Below are positions 1 to 5,685 of a DNA stretch of 26,949 nt, piece by piece; position 1 is the first letter of the stretch; every line of letters begins with the position of its first letter. Both the position numbers and the translations under genes were made by a program. Under the pieces are notes generated by a model, which had not been told where the DNA came from, searched no databases, and saw nothing but the letters and a program-made list of their open reading frames with translations. The stretch is from Roseivirga sp. UBA6061 (GTDB lineage Bacteria > Bacteroidota > Bacteroidia > Cytophagales > Cyclobacteriaceae): positions 1 through 26,949 of the forward strand of contig DIYF01000141.1 in NCBI GenBank assembly GCA_002427745.1. The letters run 5' to 3'.

Positions 1-1326
1 GAAGAAGACCTGGCGCGCTTCGCCTGGAATGAGTTCTTTGCCCTCAACTGGCAGGCTTCCTGGAGCACCGACAACAACCGGGGTACCCCCAATACCAGCT
101 GGGTTTTTAGTACCAGCGGAGCTCAACCGGACCTGGCAGTATGGGAAACCTATGTGCACCGGGCCGAACTGGTACCAGACAAGGGCCCTTTAGGAGATCG
201 CTCAAAAGGCAAACCGGTCTATTACTTCAGCAACAGCATCGACACCACCACCAATGGTATTACTCTCAGCAATTACTGGAACAATCTGGACGAGGACAAT
301 GAGATCAACTCATGCTACCTGTTTGCCTATGACTCTGTAGAGGTTATGTACCAGGCGAAAGTCAACATTCCCGAATTCCAGTACATACAACCGCTTTTAG
401 ATTCAATAGCCCCCTTTAAGCAACGCATAGGCCAGTATGTAGGAGATGATGCCAAAACGGTGGCTGCACTGATTCCTACGACCACTACCGCCTTTTGCGA
501 AAGTGATACCCTGGTATGTTTGCCCTGCGGACAGAGTGCCGATGATGGTGGATACGAGGAAGGGGCCATAGAGATCAAAACCGCCTGGAGACAGCTGCTC
601 CCCTCCAAAGGAGATGATGTTTCCAGATTTATGACCAAGGAAGTGGTGTACTACACCGGTCCGGAAGACGCTCTGGTAGCAAATACTGCCACATTCGGCC
701 TTATAGGACTGCATATTATTCATAAGACCCGAAACTACCCTTCATTTATTTTTGCCTCCTTTGAGCAGGTAGACGTTCGCGATGCAGATATGAAAACCAT
801 CGGCCTTGACAATGCGGCCATTGACCCCCATGCCCTTACCCCTGTTATTGATCGCGCCATTCCATCAGGAGTGCAATCTGTAAACAGCGATGCAAAAACA
901 CTGATCACCAGCCAAAACAGCCAGTCGGTCTGGCAGTATTACCAGCTGATCGGAGTTCAGGGCACCCCTGTGGATTATACCGATAAGGACTCTGACGACA
1001 ACTACTTTATGGCCAACTATGTCATCGAGTCAGACAGCCTGCTTACTTTCTTCCACGGTAAAGTGCCTGAGCCCTTTGATGCCAGTGTTCAAAACGTGGT
1101 TTTCAATGGCAAATCAGTCAATATGGGTGGCTGTCAGGGCTGCCATGGCAGGGCCCAGTTTTTGGGACAGGATTTCAGCTTCCTGTTCAACAATACCGTT
1201 GGCACTCCCTTTACCGCTGACCCCTACCAGACACTGGCAGAAGCAGAGGCTAAAGCTGGTATAACCGGAGGTATGGCCAAAGCAGAGCAGGAAAAGCTCA
1301 AAAAATTCCTGGCCGAAAAGGACTAG
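1..1326 (+). CDS. c-type cytochrome-like protein, 3' part (5' end outside window)
   Basis: The reading frame is open from base 1, so the gene starts upstream of the window; 441 residues are visible. A single heme-c attachment motif, CQGCH, lies at bases 1132-1146 near the C-terminus and is followed by a short charged helix-like tail. The visible N-terminal part contains FAWNEFFALNW, a tryptophan-rich motif I associate with secreted cytochrome c family proteins of unknown function. The heme motif implies covalent heme attachment outside the cytoplasm, presumably in the periplasm or on the surface; the signal peptide would be in the missing part. Only one CxxCH is seen, so it is more likely a mono-heme electron carrier or a heme-containing oxidase-like protein than a multiheme conduit. 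The exact reaction is not recognisable. A strong intrinsic terminator follows 14 bases after the stop codon. Confidence 0.75.
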   Translation, partial: EEDLARFAWNEFFALNWQASWSTDNNRGTPNTSWVFSTSGAQPDLAVWETYVHRAELVPDKGPLGDRSKGKPVYYFSNSIDTTTNGITLSNYWNNLDEDNEINSCYLFAYDSVEVMYQAKVNIPEFQYIQPLLDSIAPFKQRIGQYVGDDAKTVAALIPTTTTAFCESDTLVCLPCGQSADDGGYEEGAIEIKTAWRQLLPSKGDDVSRFMTKEVVYYTGPEDALVANTATFGLIGLHIIHKTRNYPSFIFASFEQVDVRDADMKTIGLDNAAIDPHALTPVIDRAIPSGVQSVNSDAKTLITSQNSQSVWQYYQLIGVQGTPVDYTDKDSDDNYFMANYVIESDSLLTFFHGKVPEPFDASVQNVVFNGKSVNMGGCQGCHGRAQFLGQDFSFLFNNTVGTPFTADPYQTLAEAEAKAGITGGMAKAEQEKLKKFLAEKD

Positions 1327-1340
1327 ATCCATCAAAAACA

Positions 1341-1374
1341 AAAAGCCCAATCGTTAAGATTGGGCTTTTCAATT
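1341..1374 (+). terminator. intrinsic terminator after the cytochrome-like gene
   Basis: A perfect 12-bp stem (1341-1352 with 1358-1369) with a five-base loop, beginning with AAAAGCCC and ending in GGGCTTTT, then CAATTTT. It sits just behind the stop codon at 1326. Because the stem begins with A and ends with T it could also work from the other side. Confidence 0.85.
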
Positions 1375-1510
1375 TTAGACAGTCCCCCAATAGCTCTAAT
1401 AGAATCTGCATGATTTCAAACGATAAGCAGGAATTGTTGGCAAAAGAAAATGGCTGAATACGTAGGCAGATGGGGGGTGATCAAACCCGTTAACTGTTAA
1501 CCAACTCCCT

Positions 1511-1545
1511 GAAAACAAAAAACCCCGTCCTAAGGCGAGGTTTTT
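1511..1545 (-). terminator. terminator of tRNA-Gln
   Basis: Imperfect hairpin, read on the minus strand, of the form AAAAACCTCGCC ... GGGGTTTTTTG. The left arm (about 1521-1532) pairs with the right arm (about 1534-1545), with one mismatch and one G-U pair, and ends in a T-rich tract. It lies about 10 bases past the 3' end of the tRNA, the expected place for its terminator. Confidence 0.7.
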
Positions 1546-1554
1546 AAAGTTTAG

Positions 1555-1627
1555 TTGGTCTACTAGGGCTCGAACCTAGACTCTTCTGGACCAAAACCAG
1601 ACGTGTTGCCAGTTACACCATAGACCA
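1555..1627 (-). tRNA. tRNA-Gln, anticodon TTG
   Basis: A complete 73-nt cloverleaf can be read on the minus strand. The acceptor arms are TGGTCTA and TAGACCA. The D arm is closed by GTG/CAC, the anticodon stem is TCTGG/CCAGA with loop TTTTGGT (anticodon TTG), and the T arm is CTAGG-TTCGAGC-CCTAG. The discriminator base is A. The CCA tail is not encoded, so it must be added after transcription. The tRNA borders the AT-rich accessory stretch on its 5' side. That is not the usual side for integration into a tRNA gene, which is normally the 3' end. I found no second copy of the tRNA 3' end in the window. Confidence 0.95.
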
Positions 1628-1644
1628 TCCTGTAATTGGGAGTA

Positions 1645-1652
1645 CAAAAGTA
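1645..1652 (-). promoter_or_regulatory. probable -7 element of the tRNA-Gln promoter
   Basis: On the minus strand the octamer TACTTTTG matches the Bacteroidota -7 consensus TAnnTTTG and lies 17 bases before the tRNA 5' end. No exact TTTG -33 element was found at the usual distance. Confidence 0.5.
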
Positions 1653-2011
1653 GTACTTGGGCACTTAATTAAAAACGTTTTTGAAGAAATTTTTCATCCA
1701 TTTTTCCACAAGATTTCAGGCTGGTCTGTACGACCCTTGAACTCAGGAATTTAGCGAAGACCACCCCGCCTTTGTTGGTGTTCTTCATGTGCCTATATAT
1801 TACTTTGACCACATTAATCATTATTTCCACTTCTAGATAACAGGTCTATCTACGGCTAATGATATTCAGTTTTTTGGACTTAGTGCAATTCAGACAACCC
1901 TCATCTAATAACCAGCATAGCTGGCTATTGAGCTTAATATTTCGTATCTTATACTATACAAGTAGATTTGTACACGCTCTGTTAAAAGAACTAAACAGTG
2001 GTGTATTTCGT
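1653..2011. other. gene-poor AT-rich stretch between tRNA-Gln and the Panacea gene
   Basis: Apart from the weak 39-codon frame on the minus strand I see no gene here. The Panacea frame is open back to an ATG at 1859, but the added 55 residues are hydrophobic, unlike the family, and lie upstream of the promoter at 2012-2019, so they are probably not translated. The base composition becomes AT-rich from here to about 4540. Confidence 0.6.
1669..1788 (-). CDS. possible 39-residue basic small protein (weak)
   Basis: An ATG-to-TAA frame of 40 codons on the minus strand, starting MKNTNKGGVVFAKF and ending FLQKRF. It contains one cysteine and many lysines, and lies just upstream of tRNA-Gln in the same direction. 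I do not recognise the product, and there is no clear promoter or ribosome site. It may be chance. It is listed because the 1640-2023 stretch otherwise holds no gene. Confidence 0.2.
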   Translation of the reverse strand: MKNTNKGGVVFAKFLSSRVVQTSLKSCGKMDEKFLQKRF

Positions 2012-2019
2012 TATATTTG
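2012..2019 (+). promoter_or_regulatory. Bacteroidota -7 promoter element of the Panacea operon
   Basis: TATATTTG matches TAnnTTTG exactly and ends only 4 bases before the ATG at 2024. Transcription starting about 4-7 bases downstream would give a leaderless or nearly leaderless mRNA. This decides the start codon against the upstream ATG at 1859. A -33 element is not obvious. Confidence 0.6.
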
Positions 2020-2023
2020 CGGC

Positions 2024-2530
2024 ATGTCAGCTTTCAAGATCAATAGAGACAAGGTCATCAATTCACTGTTGTACATAGTGAATCAAATACCTGGTTCTGG
2101 ACCTCACCAGACTTTTAAGGTGCTCTATTTTGCAGAGCAGAAGCACTTAGTTAAGTATGGTAGACCTATTACCGGGGACATGTACGTCAAGATGGTATAT
2201 GGTCCGGTTCCTTCTTATTCAAGGGATGTGACAGGGAATAACATTCCCGACATTGACCCCATTGTGGTTAGGAGCGGACATAGCTTCAGACCTTTGATGG
2301 AGCCAGATTTTGATCAACTTTCAGAAACAGACATTGAGTGTCTTGAAGAGTCAATAGCGGAAAATAAAAATCTTTCGTTTCCTCAACTCACCGACAAATC
2401 TCATGATCATGCCTACCATACTTCAATGTGGCAGATCAACCCATTAGATATAGCTCGTGCAGGTGGTGCTACAGAAGAGATGCTCCAATACATTTCATTT
2501 CAAATTGAGAACGATCAAATAGTCAGATAG
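2024..2530 (+). CDS. Panacea-domain (SocA-like, DUF4065) protein, probable antitoxin
   Basis: This 168-residue protein has the Panacea layout: an N-terminal helix (INSLLYIVNQIPGSG), the core HQTFKVLYFAEQKHL around residues 27-41, then YGRPITGDMYVKMVYGPVPS, a typical Panacea signature. A C-terminal helical part follows, with the late motif HTSMWQIN. Panacea domains are known as antitoxin modules that neutralise many unrelated toxins; SocA of Caulobacter is the named example. It is cytoplasmic. The stop codon overlaps the GTG start of the next gene by one base, so the two are translationally coupled, which fits an antitoxin-toxin operon. The start at 2024 is chosen because the domain begins there and a promoter element ends 4 bases upstream. 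The region is AT-rich compared with the flanks, suggesting transfer. Neutralisation of the neighbour is inference. Confidence 0.85.
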   Translation: MSAFKINRDKVINSLLYIVNQIPGSGPHQTFKVLYFAEQKHLVKYGRPITGDMYVKMVYGPVPSYSRDVTGNNIPDIDPIVVRSGHSFRPLMEPDFDQLSETDIECLEESIAENKNLSFPQLTDKSHDHAYHTSMWQINPLDIARAGGATEEMLQYISFQIENDQIVR

Positions 2531-2982
2531 TGAATTTAGCAGATGCGTTCTCAGAAGACTTCAAAAGGAAGTTTGCTGAAAGGAATATTGAAATAGGTAA
2601 TGCCTGTCTAATTCGTATACCGGGCTTTCAGGTGGGTTATGCTAAATACATTGTTATTGTTGCTGAAACAGATGATAAAATACTGGTGGGATTTACTGTA
2701 ATAAATTCCGTCATCAATCCCAATATATTCCCTACAGCCGAACTACAGGCGCTTCATGTTCCAATAGGGGTCGGGGATCACGACTTCTTGGAGTATGACA
2801 GCTTTGTAGATTGCTCAACCCTGCATGAGATTACCAAAGAAAATATTATTGAACTAATTGAGAACGACCCAACAAGTGTGGTAGGTAGTGTTTCAGACGC
2901 AACACTAAGAAGCATACATGACACTATTGCTACGGCTCGAACTATCTCAAGGGCGCAAAGAAGAAAATTCGGATTTCTATAG
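2530..2982 (+). CDS. unrecognised partner of the Panacea protein, candidate toxin
   Basis: This is a 150-residue soluble protein starting with GTG, whose first base is the last base of the preceding stop codon. The N-terminal helix (DAFSEDFKRKFAERN) is followed by beta-rich sequence: IPGFQVGYAKYIVIVAETD and KILVGFTVINS, then a segment with IPIGVGDHDFLEYDSFVDC-like spacing (residues about 78-96). The C-terminus is helical, with ISRAQRRKFGFL at the end. The alternating hydrophobic strands and the FLEYDSFVDCS segment recall PemK/MazF-type small barrels, the common fold of ribonuclease toxins, but I cannot identify catalytic residues with certainty. Position downstream of a Panacea antitoxin is the main evidence for a toxin role. 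No signal peptide or membrane segment is present. It could instead be a non-toxic partner. Confidence 0.7.
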   Translation: MNLADAFSEDFKRKFAERNIEIGNACLIRIPGFQVGYAKYIVIVAETDDKILVGFTVINSVINPNIFPTAELQALHVPIGVGDHDFLEYDSFVDCSTLHEITKENIIELIENDPTSVVGSVSDATLRSIHDTIATARTISRAQRRKFGFL

Positions 2983-2996
2983 ATGTTAAGACGCTT

Positions 2997-3026
2997 TCCC
3001 AACCTCTCCGGTATGTTGGGACCATT
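2997..3026 (+). terminator. weak hairpin behind the Panacea operon
   Basis: TCCCAAC (2997-3003) can pair with GTTGGGA (3015-3021) across an 11-base loop, followed by CCATTTT. The stem is short and the T tract is poor, but it lies 15 bases past the last stop codon of the pair. Confidence 0.35.
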
Positions 3027-3326
3027 TTAATCTAATCTTTCAATAGGCGGGAAATGGCACCTATATACAAAGTAGGACGAGGAGAGTGACGCCCTAATAA
3101 TCACCAAGGATAGCTATAGTAGTTTCTTTGATAAGATTTAAAATTTCTTCATTTTTTTACTAAGGTAAATTATCCCTTTAAGTTATTAGCTATAATAGAA
3201 TGTATTTCAGCCTTATATAGACGCTGCATTACACACGTTACAATACAATAATTACACAAAACTGTAAACTATCTATGAATCTGTCTAGTACGTCATTAGG
3301 ATTCCTGAGAATAAGTGTTGTAAATT
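3027..3326. other. AT-rich stretch without a recognisable gene
   Basis: No reading frame with protein character is visible on either strand. The sequence is AT-rich with T-runs near 3150-3170. I see no tRNA-like fold or tandem repeat. It probably holds the upstream regulatory region of the gene at 3350. Confidence 0.5.
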
Positions 3327-3346
3327 AGTATCGACAAAGAGATACT
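3327..3346. repeat. inverted repeat AGTATC-N8-GATACT before the coiled-coil gene
   Basis: AGTATC (3327-3332) and GATACT (3341-3346) form a perfect 6-bp inverted repeat with an 8-base spacer, ending 3 bases before the ATG at 3350. It could be an operator or a hairpin over the start codon. The same hexamers recur behind the gene (3867-3886) and around the next gene (4085, 4304). Confidence 0.55.
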
Positions 3347-3349
3347 ATC

Positions 3350-3841
3350 ATGAATGATCCGATACAAAAAGCCTTGAAAAGCTTAAGAATTGCGAGGGAT
3401 GAATTGGAGGGACAATTGATCAAGGTTAACAACTCAATAAAGGAGTTAGAGACTATGGTAGGCGGTTCTGATGAATCTGTTGTTGCAACTGAAAGCCCTT
3501 CGGTTCCTTATGCTAACGAATATGATAGCAAATGGTCGAGCGCTCAAAAGTTCCTTTTCCTACTCTCTAAAGAGCAGAGGTTTCTACACTTCAGAGAGGC
3601 TGCAAAAATCATAATCAACATAGAAGGAAAAGGAAAAGAGGGTGATGTCGCGTCTTCTCTAACAACAGGTTGCGGTTCTTTAAAGAAGAAAAAAACCATA
3701 GTCAAGTTTCAAGACGGAAAAAGCAATCAAAACACGTATTGGGGAAGTCCTAAATGGGTTGATGCGAACGGGCTTATAATGCCAGGTTATGAATTTAAAA
3801 AAGAAGAAAAGAAAGTTGAGCAGACAATGTTTGACTTATAA
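3350..3841 (+). CDS. unknown protein: N-terminal coiled coil plus winged-helix-like domain
   Basis: This is a 163-residue cytoplasmic protein that I do not recognise by name. Residues 1-37 are heptad-like and charged (IARDELEGQLIKVNNSIKELE), as in a dimerising coiled coil, followed by a serine/glycine-rich linker of about 25 residues. Residues 62-140 start with SKWSSAQKFLFLLSKEQRFLHFREAA and continue with a lysine-rich strand pair (LKKKKTIVKFQ) and NTYWGSPKWVD. This layout resembles small winged-helix DNA-binding proteins in Bacteroidota accessory regions. The tail is lysine- and glutamate-rich (FKKEEKKVEQTMFDL). No signal peptide or membrane segment is seen. It stands alone and is bracketed by inverted AGTATC/GATACT hexamers. 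A role in regulation of the nearby small genes is only a guess. Confidence 0.7.
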   Translation: MNDPIQKALKSLRIARDELEGQLIKVNNSIKELETMVGGSDESVVATESPSVPYANEYDSKWSSAQKFLFLLSKEQRFLHFREAAKIIINIEGKGKEGDVASSLTTGCGSLKKKKTIVKFQDGKSNQNTYWGSPKWVDANGLIMPGYEFKKEEKKVEQTMFDL

Positions 3842-3866
3842 AAAAAGCCCAGTTAAGGGCTTTAAA
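3838..3866 (-). terminator. intrinsic terminator, strongest on the minus strand
   Basis: AAAGCCC (3844-3850) pairs with GGGCTTT (3857-3863) over a six-base loop. Read on the minus strand, the stem ends in a run of seven T (3846-3840). On the plus strand only TTTAAAG follows. It therefore looks best as the end of a minus-strand transcript entering from about 4037, and may serve the plus-strand gene ending at 3841 only weakly. Confidence 0.65.
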
Positions 3867-4007
3867 GATACTTTCATGTAAGTATCAGTCTTAGGTATCT
3901 GTCAGCATATGCAGATTGAAAGGTCAAATCAGGGATGATCTCATTAATCATAATCCTGAACATTCCAGACTAAGGCTGATAATGCAAATCCTCTTCATTA
4001 AGAGGTC

Positions 4008-4033
4008 AAAAGGGGTGTTCCAGCACCCTTTTT
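4008..4033 (+). terminator. hairpin with T5 tail, possible plus-strand terminator
   Basis: AAAAGGGGTG (4008-4017) pairs with CACCCTTTTT (4024-4033), with one G-U pair and a six-base loop. On the plus strand it ends in TTTTT, which suits termination of a transcript reading out of the gene at 3350. It also forms one arm of the structured region described for 3838-4037. Confidence 0.5.
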
Positions 4034-4039
4034 GCATTT

Positions 4040-4047
4040 CAAATATA
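4040..4047 (-). promoter_or_regulatory. -7 promoter element for the candidate RNA
   Basis: TATATTTG on the minus strand matches TAnnTTTG exactly. A start about 4-7 bases downstream would fall at 4033-4036, at the outer closing stem of the folded region. Confidence 0.45.
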
Positions 4048-4088
4048 CGACAATAATATTAATACAAAAATATTCGAATATACTAGTA

Positions 4089-4295
4089 TCAATATAGCCT
4101 CACTCGTTGAATTGAATATCCAGCGAAATCTATCCTGTCCTTCTTTTTTCGGATTAATGTGTGATAACTCAAGAACTTAGGGTCATTCACTGAATCGCAA
4201 AGCTTTTTCAGGTTGCCAAAGCAACCAATCACATCACCTGCCCTAAGCAGTACATAAACCTTTGTGTTCTCTTTTCTTTCCTGATAAGTAACCAT
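4089..4295 (-). CDS. small basic protein of unknown function (68 residues)
   Basis: This protein has the pattern of short phage- or element-borne Bacteroidota proteins: a strand KVYVLLRAGDVIGCFGNL, then KKLCDSV, then SYHTLIRKKK, then FAGYSIQRVRLY. That order (strand, NLKKLC helix, Y-x-T-x-x-RKxK, closing strand) suggests a compact alpha/beta nucleic-acid-binding fold. This is inference, since I cannot name a characterised member. It is rich in lysine and arginine, with no signal or membrane segment. The -7 element TATCTTTG ends 4 bases before the ATG, giving a leaderless-type transcript. It could be co-transcribed with the structured RNA region downstream at 4037-3838, because no terminator lies between. 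It sits in the AT-rich island next to a transposase fragment. Confidence 0.65.
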   Translation of the reverse strand: MVTYQERKENTKVYVLLRAGDVIGCFGNLKKLCDSVNDPKFLSYHTLIRKKKDRIDFAGYSIQRVRLY

Positions 4296-4299
4296 GTTT

Positions 4300-4307
4300 C
4301 AAAGATA
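4300..4307 (-). promoter_or_regulatory. -7 promoter element of the 68-residue gene
   Basis: TATCTTTG on the minus strand fits TAnnTTTG and lies 4 bases before the start codon (4293-4295). It overlaps one of the GATACT hexamers (4304-4309), so a factor binding that hexamer would block the promoter. Confidence 0.55.
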
Positions 4308-4386
4308 CTAAATAATTCGACAATAATTGTATTTTGATTTGTAAGTATAAATTATGTCGACTACATATGTATACAACAAAACTGCA

Positions 4387-4533
4387 ATGAACTTTAAATC
4401 AATCATAGAATTTACCCAGTACTTCAACACAGATGATAAGTGTAGGGAGTTCTTAGAGCAACAAAGATGGGGCGACACTCCTGCTTGTCCTCATTGTGGT
4501 TCTACCAATGTATGTAAGTTTAAGACAAACAAT
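4387..4533 (+). pseudogene. N-terminal fragment of an IS1595-type transposase
   Basis: From the ATG at 4387 the frame encodes MNFKSIIEFTQYF, then CREFLEQQRWGD and the zinc-ribbon half CPHCGSTNVCKFK. This is the standard start of IS1595-family transposases, whose zinc-ribbon guides DNA recognition. After about 49 residues the similarity stops: the second CxxC pair and the whole DDE nuclease domain are missing, and the frame runs on into the antisense of floA. The fragment therefore cannot be an active transposase. An ATG 33 bases upstream (4354) is in frame but adds residues not typical of the family. I could not identify terminal inverted repeats with confidence. It marks the right-hand edge of the AT-rich island. 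Confidence 0.8.
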
Positions 4534-4587
4534 CCCGCCTTAGTTGCGTTCTTCACCAACAAACCACGCTTCTTCTACTCACTGGTA

Positions 4588-5505
4588 CTACCCCTCACTA
4601 TTCCCGAACATAAAGCCCTGGCCAAGGTTGCCTTTGCGGAAGGAGCCGGAAAGTGCTGCGGGGATCTTGGCCTGGTTTTCTATCAGTCGGGTTTTAGCCT
4701 CCTGCACACGAGCCGCCTGCTCCTGCTCAGAGGCTACGGCCATGGCGCGCCTTTCCTCGGCTTTGGCTTTCGCTACATTGAGGTCGGCCAGTGCCTGATC
4801 AGTCTGGAGTTCTGCCCCGATGTTTTTGCCAATGTTAATATCTGCAATATCAATGGACAGAATCTCATAGGCAGTACCGGCATCCAGGCCATTATCGAGC
4901 ACAAGCTTCGAAATATCAGCCGGTTTCTCCAGCACCTCCAGATAAGTCTCGGCATTACCAATACAAGAGATAATCCCCTGCCCTACACGCGCTTTGATTG
5001 TCTCTTCGCCAGCTCCACCCACCAGCTGCTCAAGGTTGGTGCGTACCGTAACCCTGGCCTCTCCAATCAACTGAATACCATCCAGCGCCACCCCGGTAAT
5101 GGATGGTACAATGATCATATAGGGAGTCACCGAAACCTGCACGGCCTGAAGCACATTCCTGCCTGCCAGATCAATGGCAGTCGCCTGCTTAAAGCTCAGC
5201 CTGAGATTGGCCTTATCTGCCACAATCAGGGCATTGATCACAGCCTTCAGATTGCCATGCGCCAGGTGATGGGTCTCCATTTGCTTGGTAGTGATCTCTT
5301 CAATACCTGCCTTGGTAGCAATGATCATACTCCGGGCAATCAGGCGGGGAGGCACCTTTCGTACCCGCATCAGCACCATTTCCACCAAACCGATGCGAAC
5401 CCCGGAAAAACGGGCTGTGACCCAAAGGTCTACAGGAAAAATAAAGAGGAACAACCAGAGGCCAATCACAGAGGCCACGATGATAATGATAAGAGTGCTG
5501 TCCAT
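4588..5505 (-). CDS. floA: flotillin-like protein FloA, C-terminal tail replaced
   Basis: This is a membrane-anchored scaffold of the SPFH superfamily thought to organise membrane microdomains. The 305-residue protein (start ATG at 5505; an in-frame ATG at 5526 adds 7 residues) has an N-terminal membrane segment at about 5-23 ([19 protein letters not shown]). The FloA body follows, with [40 protein letters not shown] and [13 protein letters not shown], then a charged coiled-coil stretch ([20 protein letters not shown]). Typical FloA proteins reach about 330 residues and end GNLGVMDYYxMKNI followed by an ADT motif. Here the sequence is [14 protein letters not shown] and stop, right where the transposase remnant begins, so the last 20-25 residues were probably lost by the insertion. 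No nfeD partner gene is adjacent. Function may be retained. Confidence 0.9.
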   Translation of the reverse strand: MDSTLIIIIVASVIGLWLFLFIFPVDLWVTARFSGVRIGLVEMVLMRVRKVPPRLIARSMIIATKAGIEEITTKQMETHHLAHGNLKAVINALIVADKANLRLSFKQATAIDLAGRNVLQAVQVSVTPYMIIVPSITGVALDGIQLIGEARVTVRTNLEQLVGGAGEETIKARVGQGIISCIGNAETYLEVLEKPADISKLVLDNGLDAGTAYEILSIDIADINIGKNIGAELQTDQALADLNVAKAKAEERRAMAVASEQEQAARVQEAKTRLIENQAKIPAALSGSFRKGNLGQGFMFGNSEG

Positions 5506-5685
5506 TGCATTAAGGCTTATCCACAATGTAACAGAACCGGAGCGGTTATCTCAGTCAAAAAGTATTTTAATTTGGTGTGAGTCCGGGCTAAGATTGAGTA
5601 GAAACCCGTGGTAAGCCCTAAACCTGCCATTTCAGAATTTGTCGGCCTGACAGGCTTCTGATAACAAACTTGCTCATCAAATAAA

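Larger units (their letters stand above)
3838..4037 (-). ncRNA. candidate structured RNA of about 190-200 nt
   Basis: No protein longer than about 30 residues is encoded here, but pairings nest. ATGCAAA (3982-3988) pairs with TTTGCAT (4031-4037) and encloses two hairpins: CCTCTT/AAGAGG (3990-3995, 4000-4005) and AGGGGTG/CACCCTT (4011-4017, 4024-4030). Next come TCAGG/CCTGA (3929-3933, 3955-3959) with inner ATGAT/ATCAT, then GATACTT/AAGTATC (3867-3873, 3880-3886), then the hairpin at 3844-3863. On the minus strand a TATATTTG promoter element (4040-4047) stands just before it and a T7-tailed terminator ends it, so a minus-strand RNA is favoured. A plus-strand alternative exists: a structured 3' UTR of the gene ending at 3841, closed by the hairpin at 4008-4033 with its T5 tail. 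I do not recognise an RNA family. A 29-codon minus-strand frame starting MQKGCW inside it is probably chance. Confidence 0.4.
4048..4327. repeat. direct repeat CGACAATAAT flanking the 68-residue gene
   Basis: The 10-mer CGACAATAAT occurs at 4048-4057 and 4318-4327 in the same orientation. Inside it lie AGTATC (4085-4090) and GATACT (4304-4309) in inverted orientation, with the small gene between. The nested symmetry suggests recombination-site remnants or paired operators; chance is possible for repeats this short. Confidence 0.4.

Noticed and set aside
1859..2023. Longer N-terminus for the Panacea protein
   Set aside because: The added residues are hydrophobic and unlike the family, and the promoter element at 2012-2019 lies downstream of that ATG.
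3838..4295. Retron or type III toxin-antitoxin RNA
   Set aside because: There is no reverse transcriptase nearby, and no tandem repeats of the type III kind; only nested hairpins are present.
1555..4600. att-type duplication of the tRNA-Gln 3' end
   Set aside because: Reading the right end of the AT-rich island for a repeat of the tRNA T arm and acceptor found nothing convincing, and the island is on the tRNA's 5' side.
4534..5580. Long plus-strand open frame following the transposase start
   Set aside because: After about codon 49 it is the antisense of floA, with no transposase motifs; only the first part is a real gene remnant.
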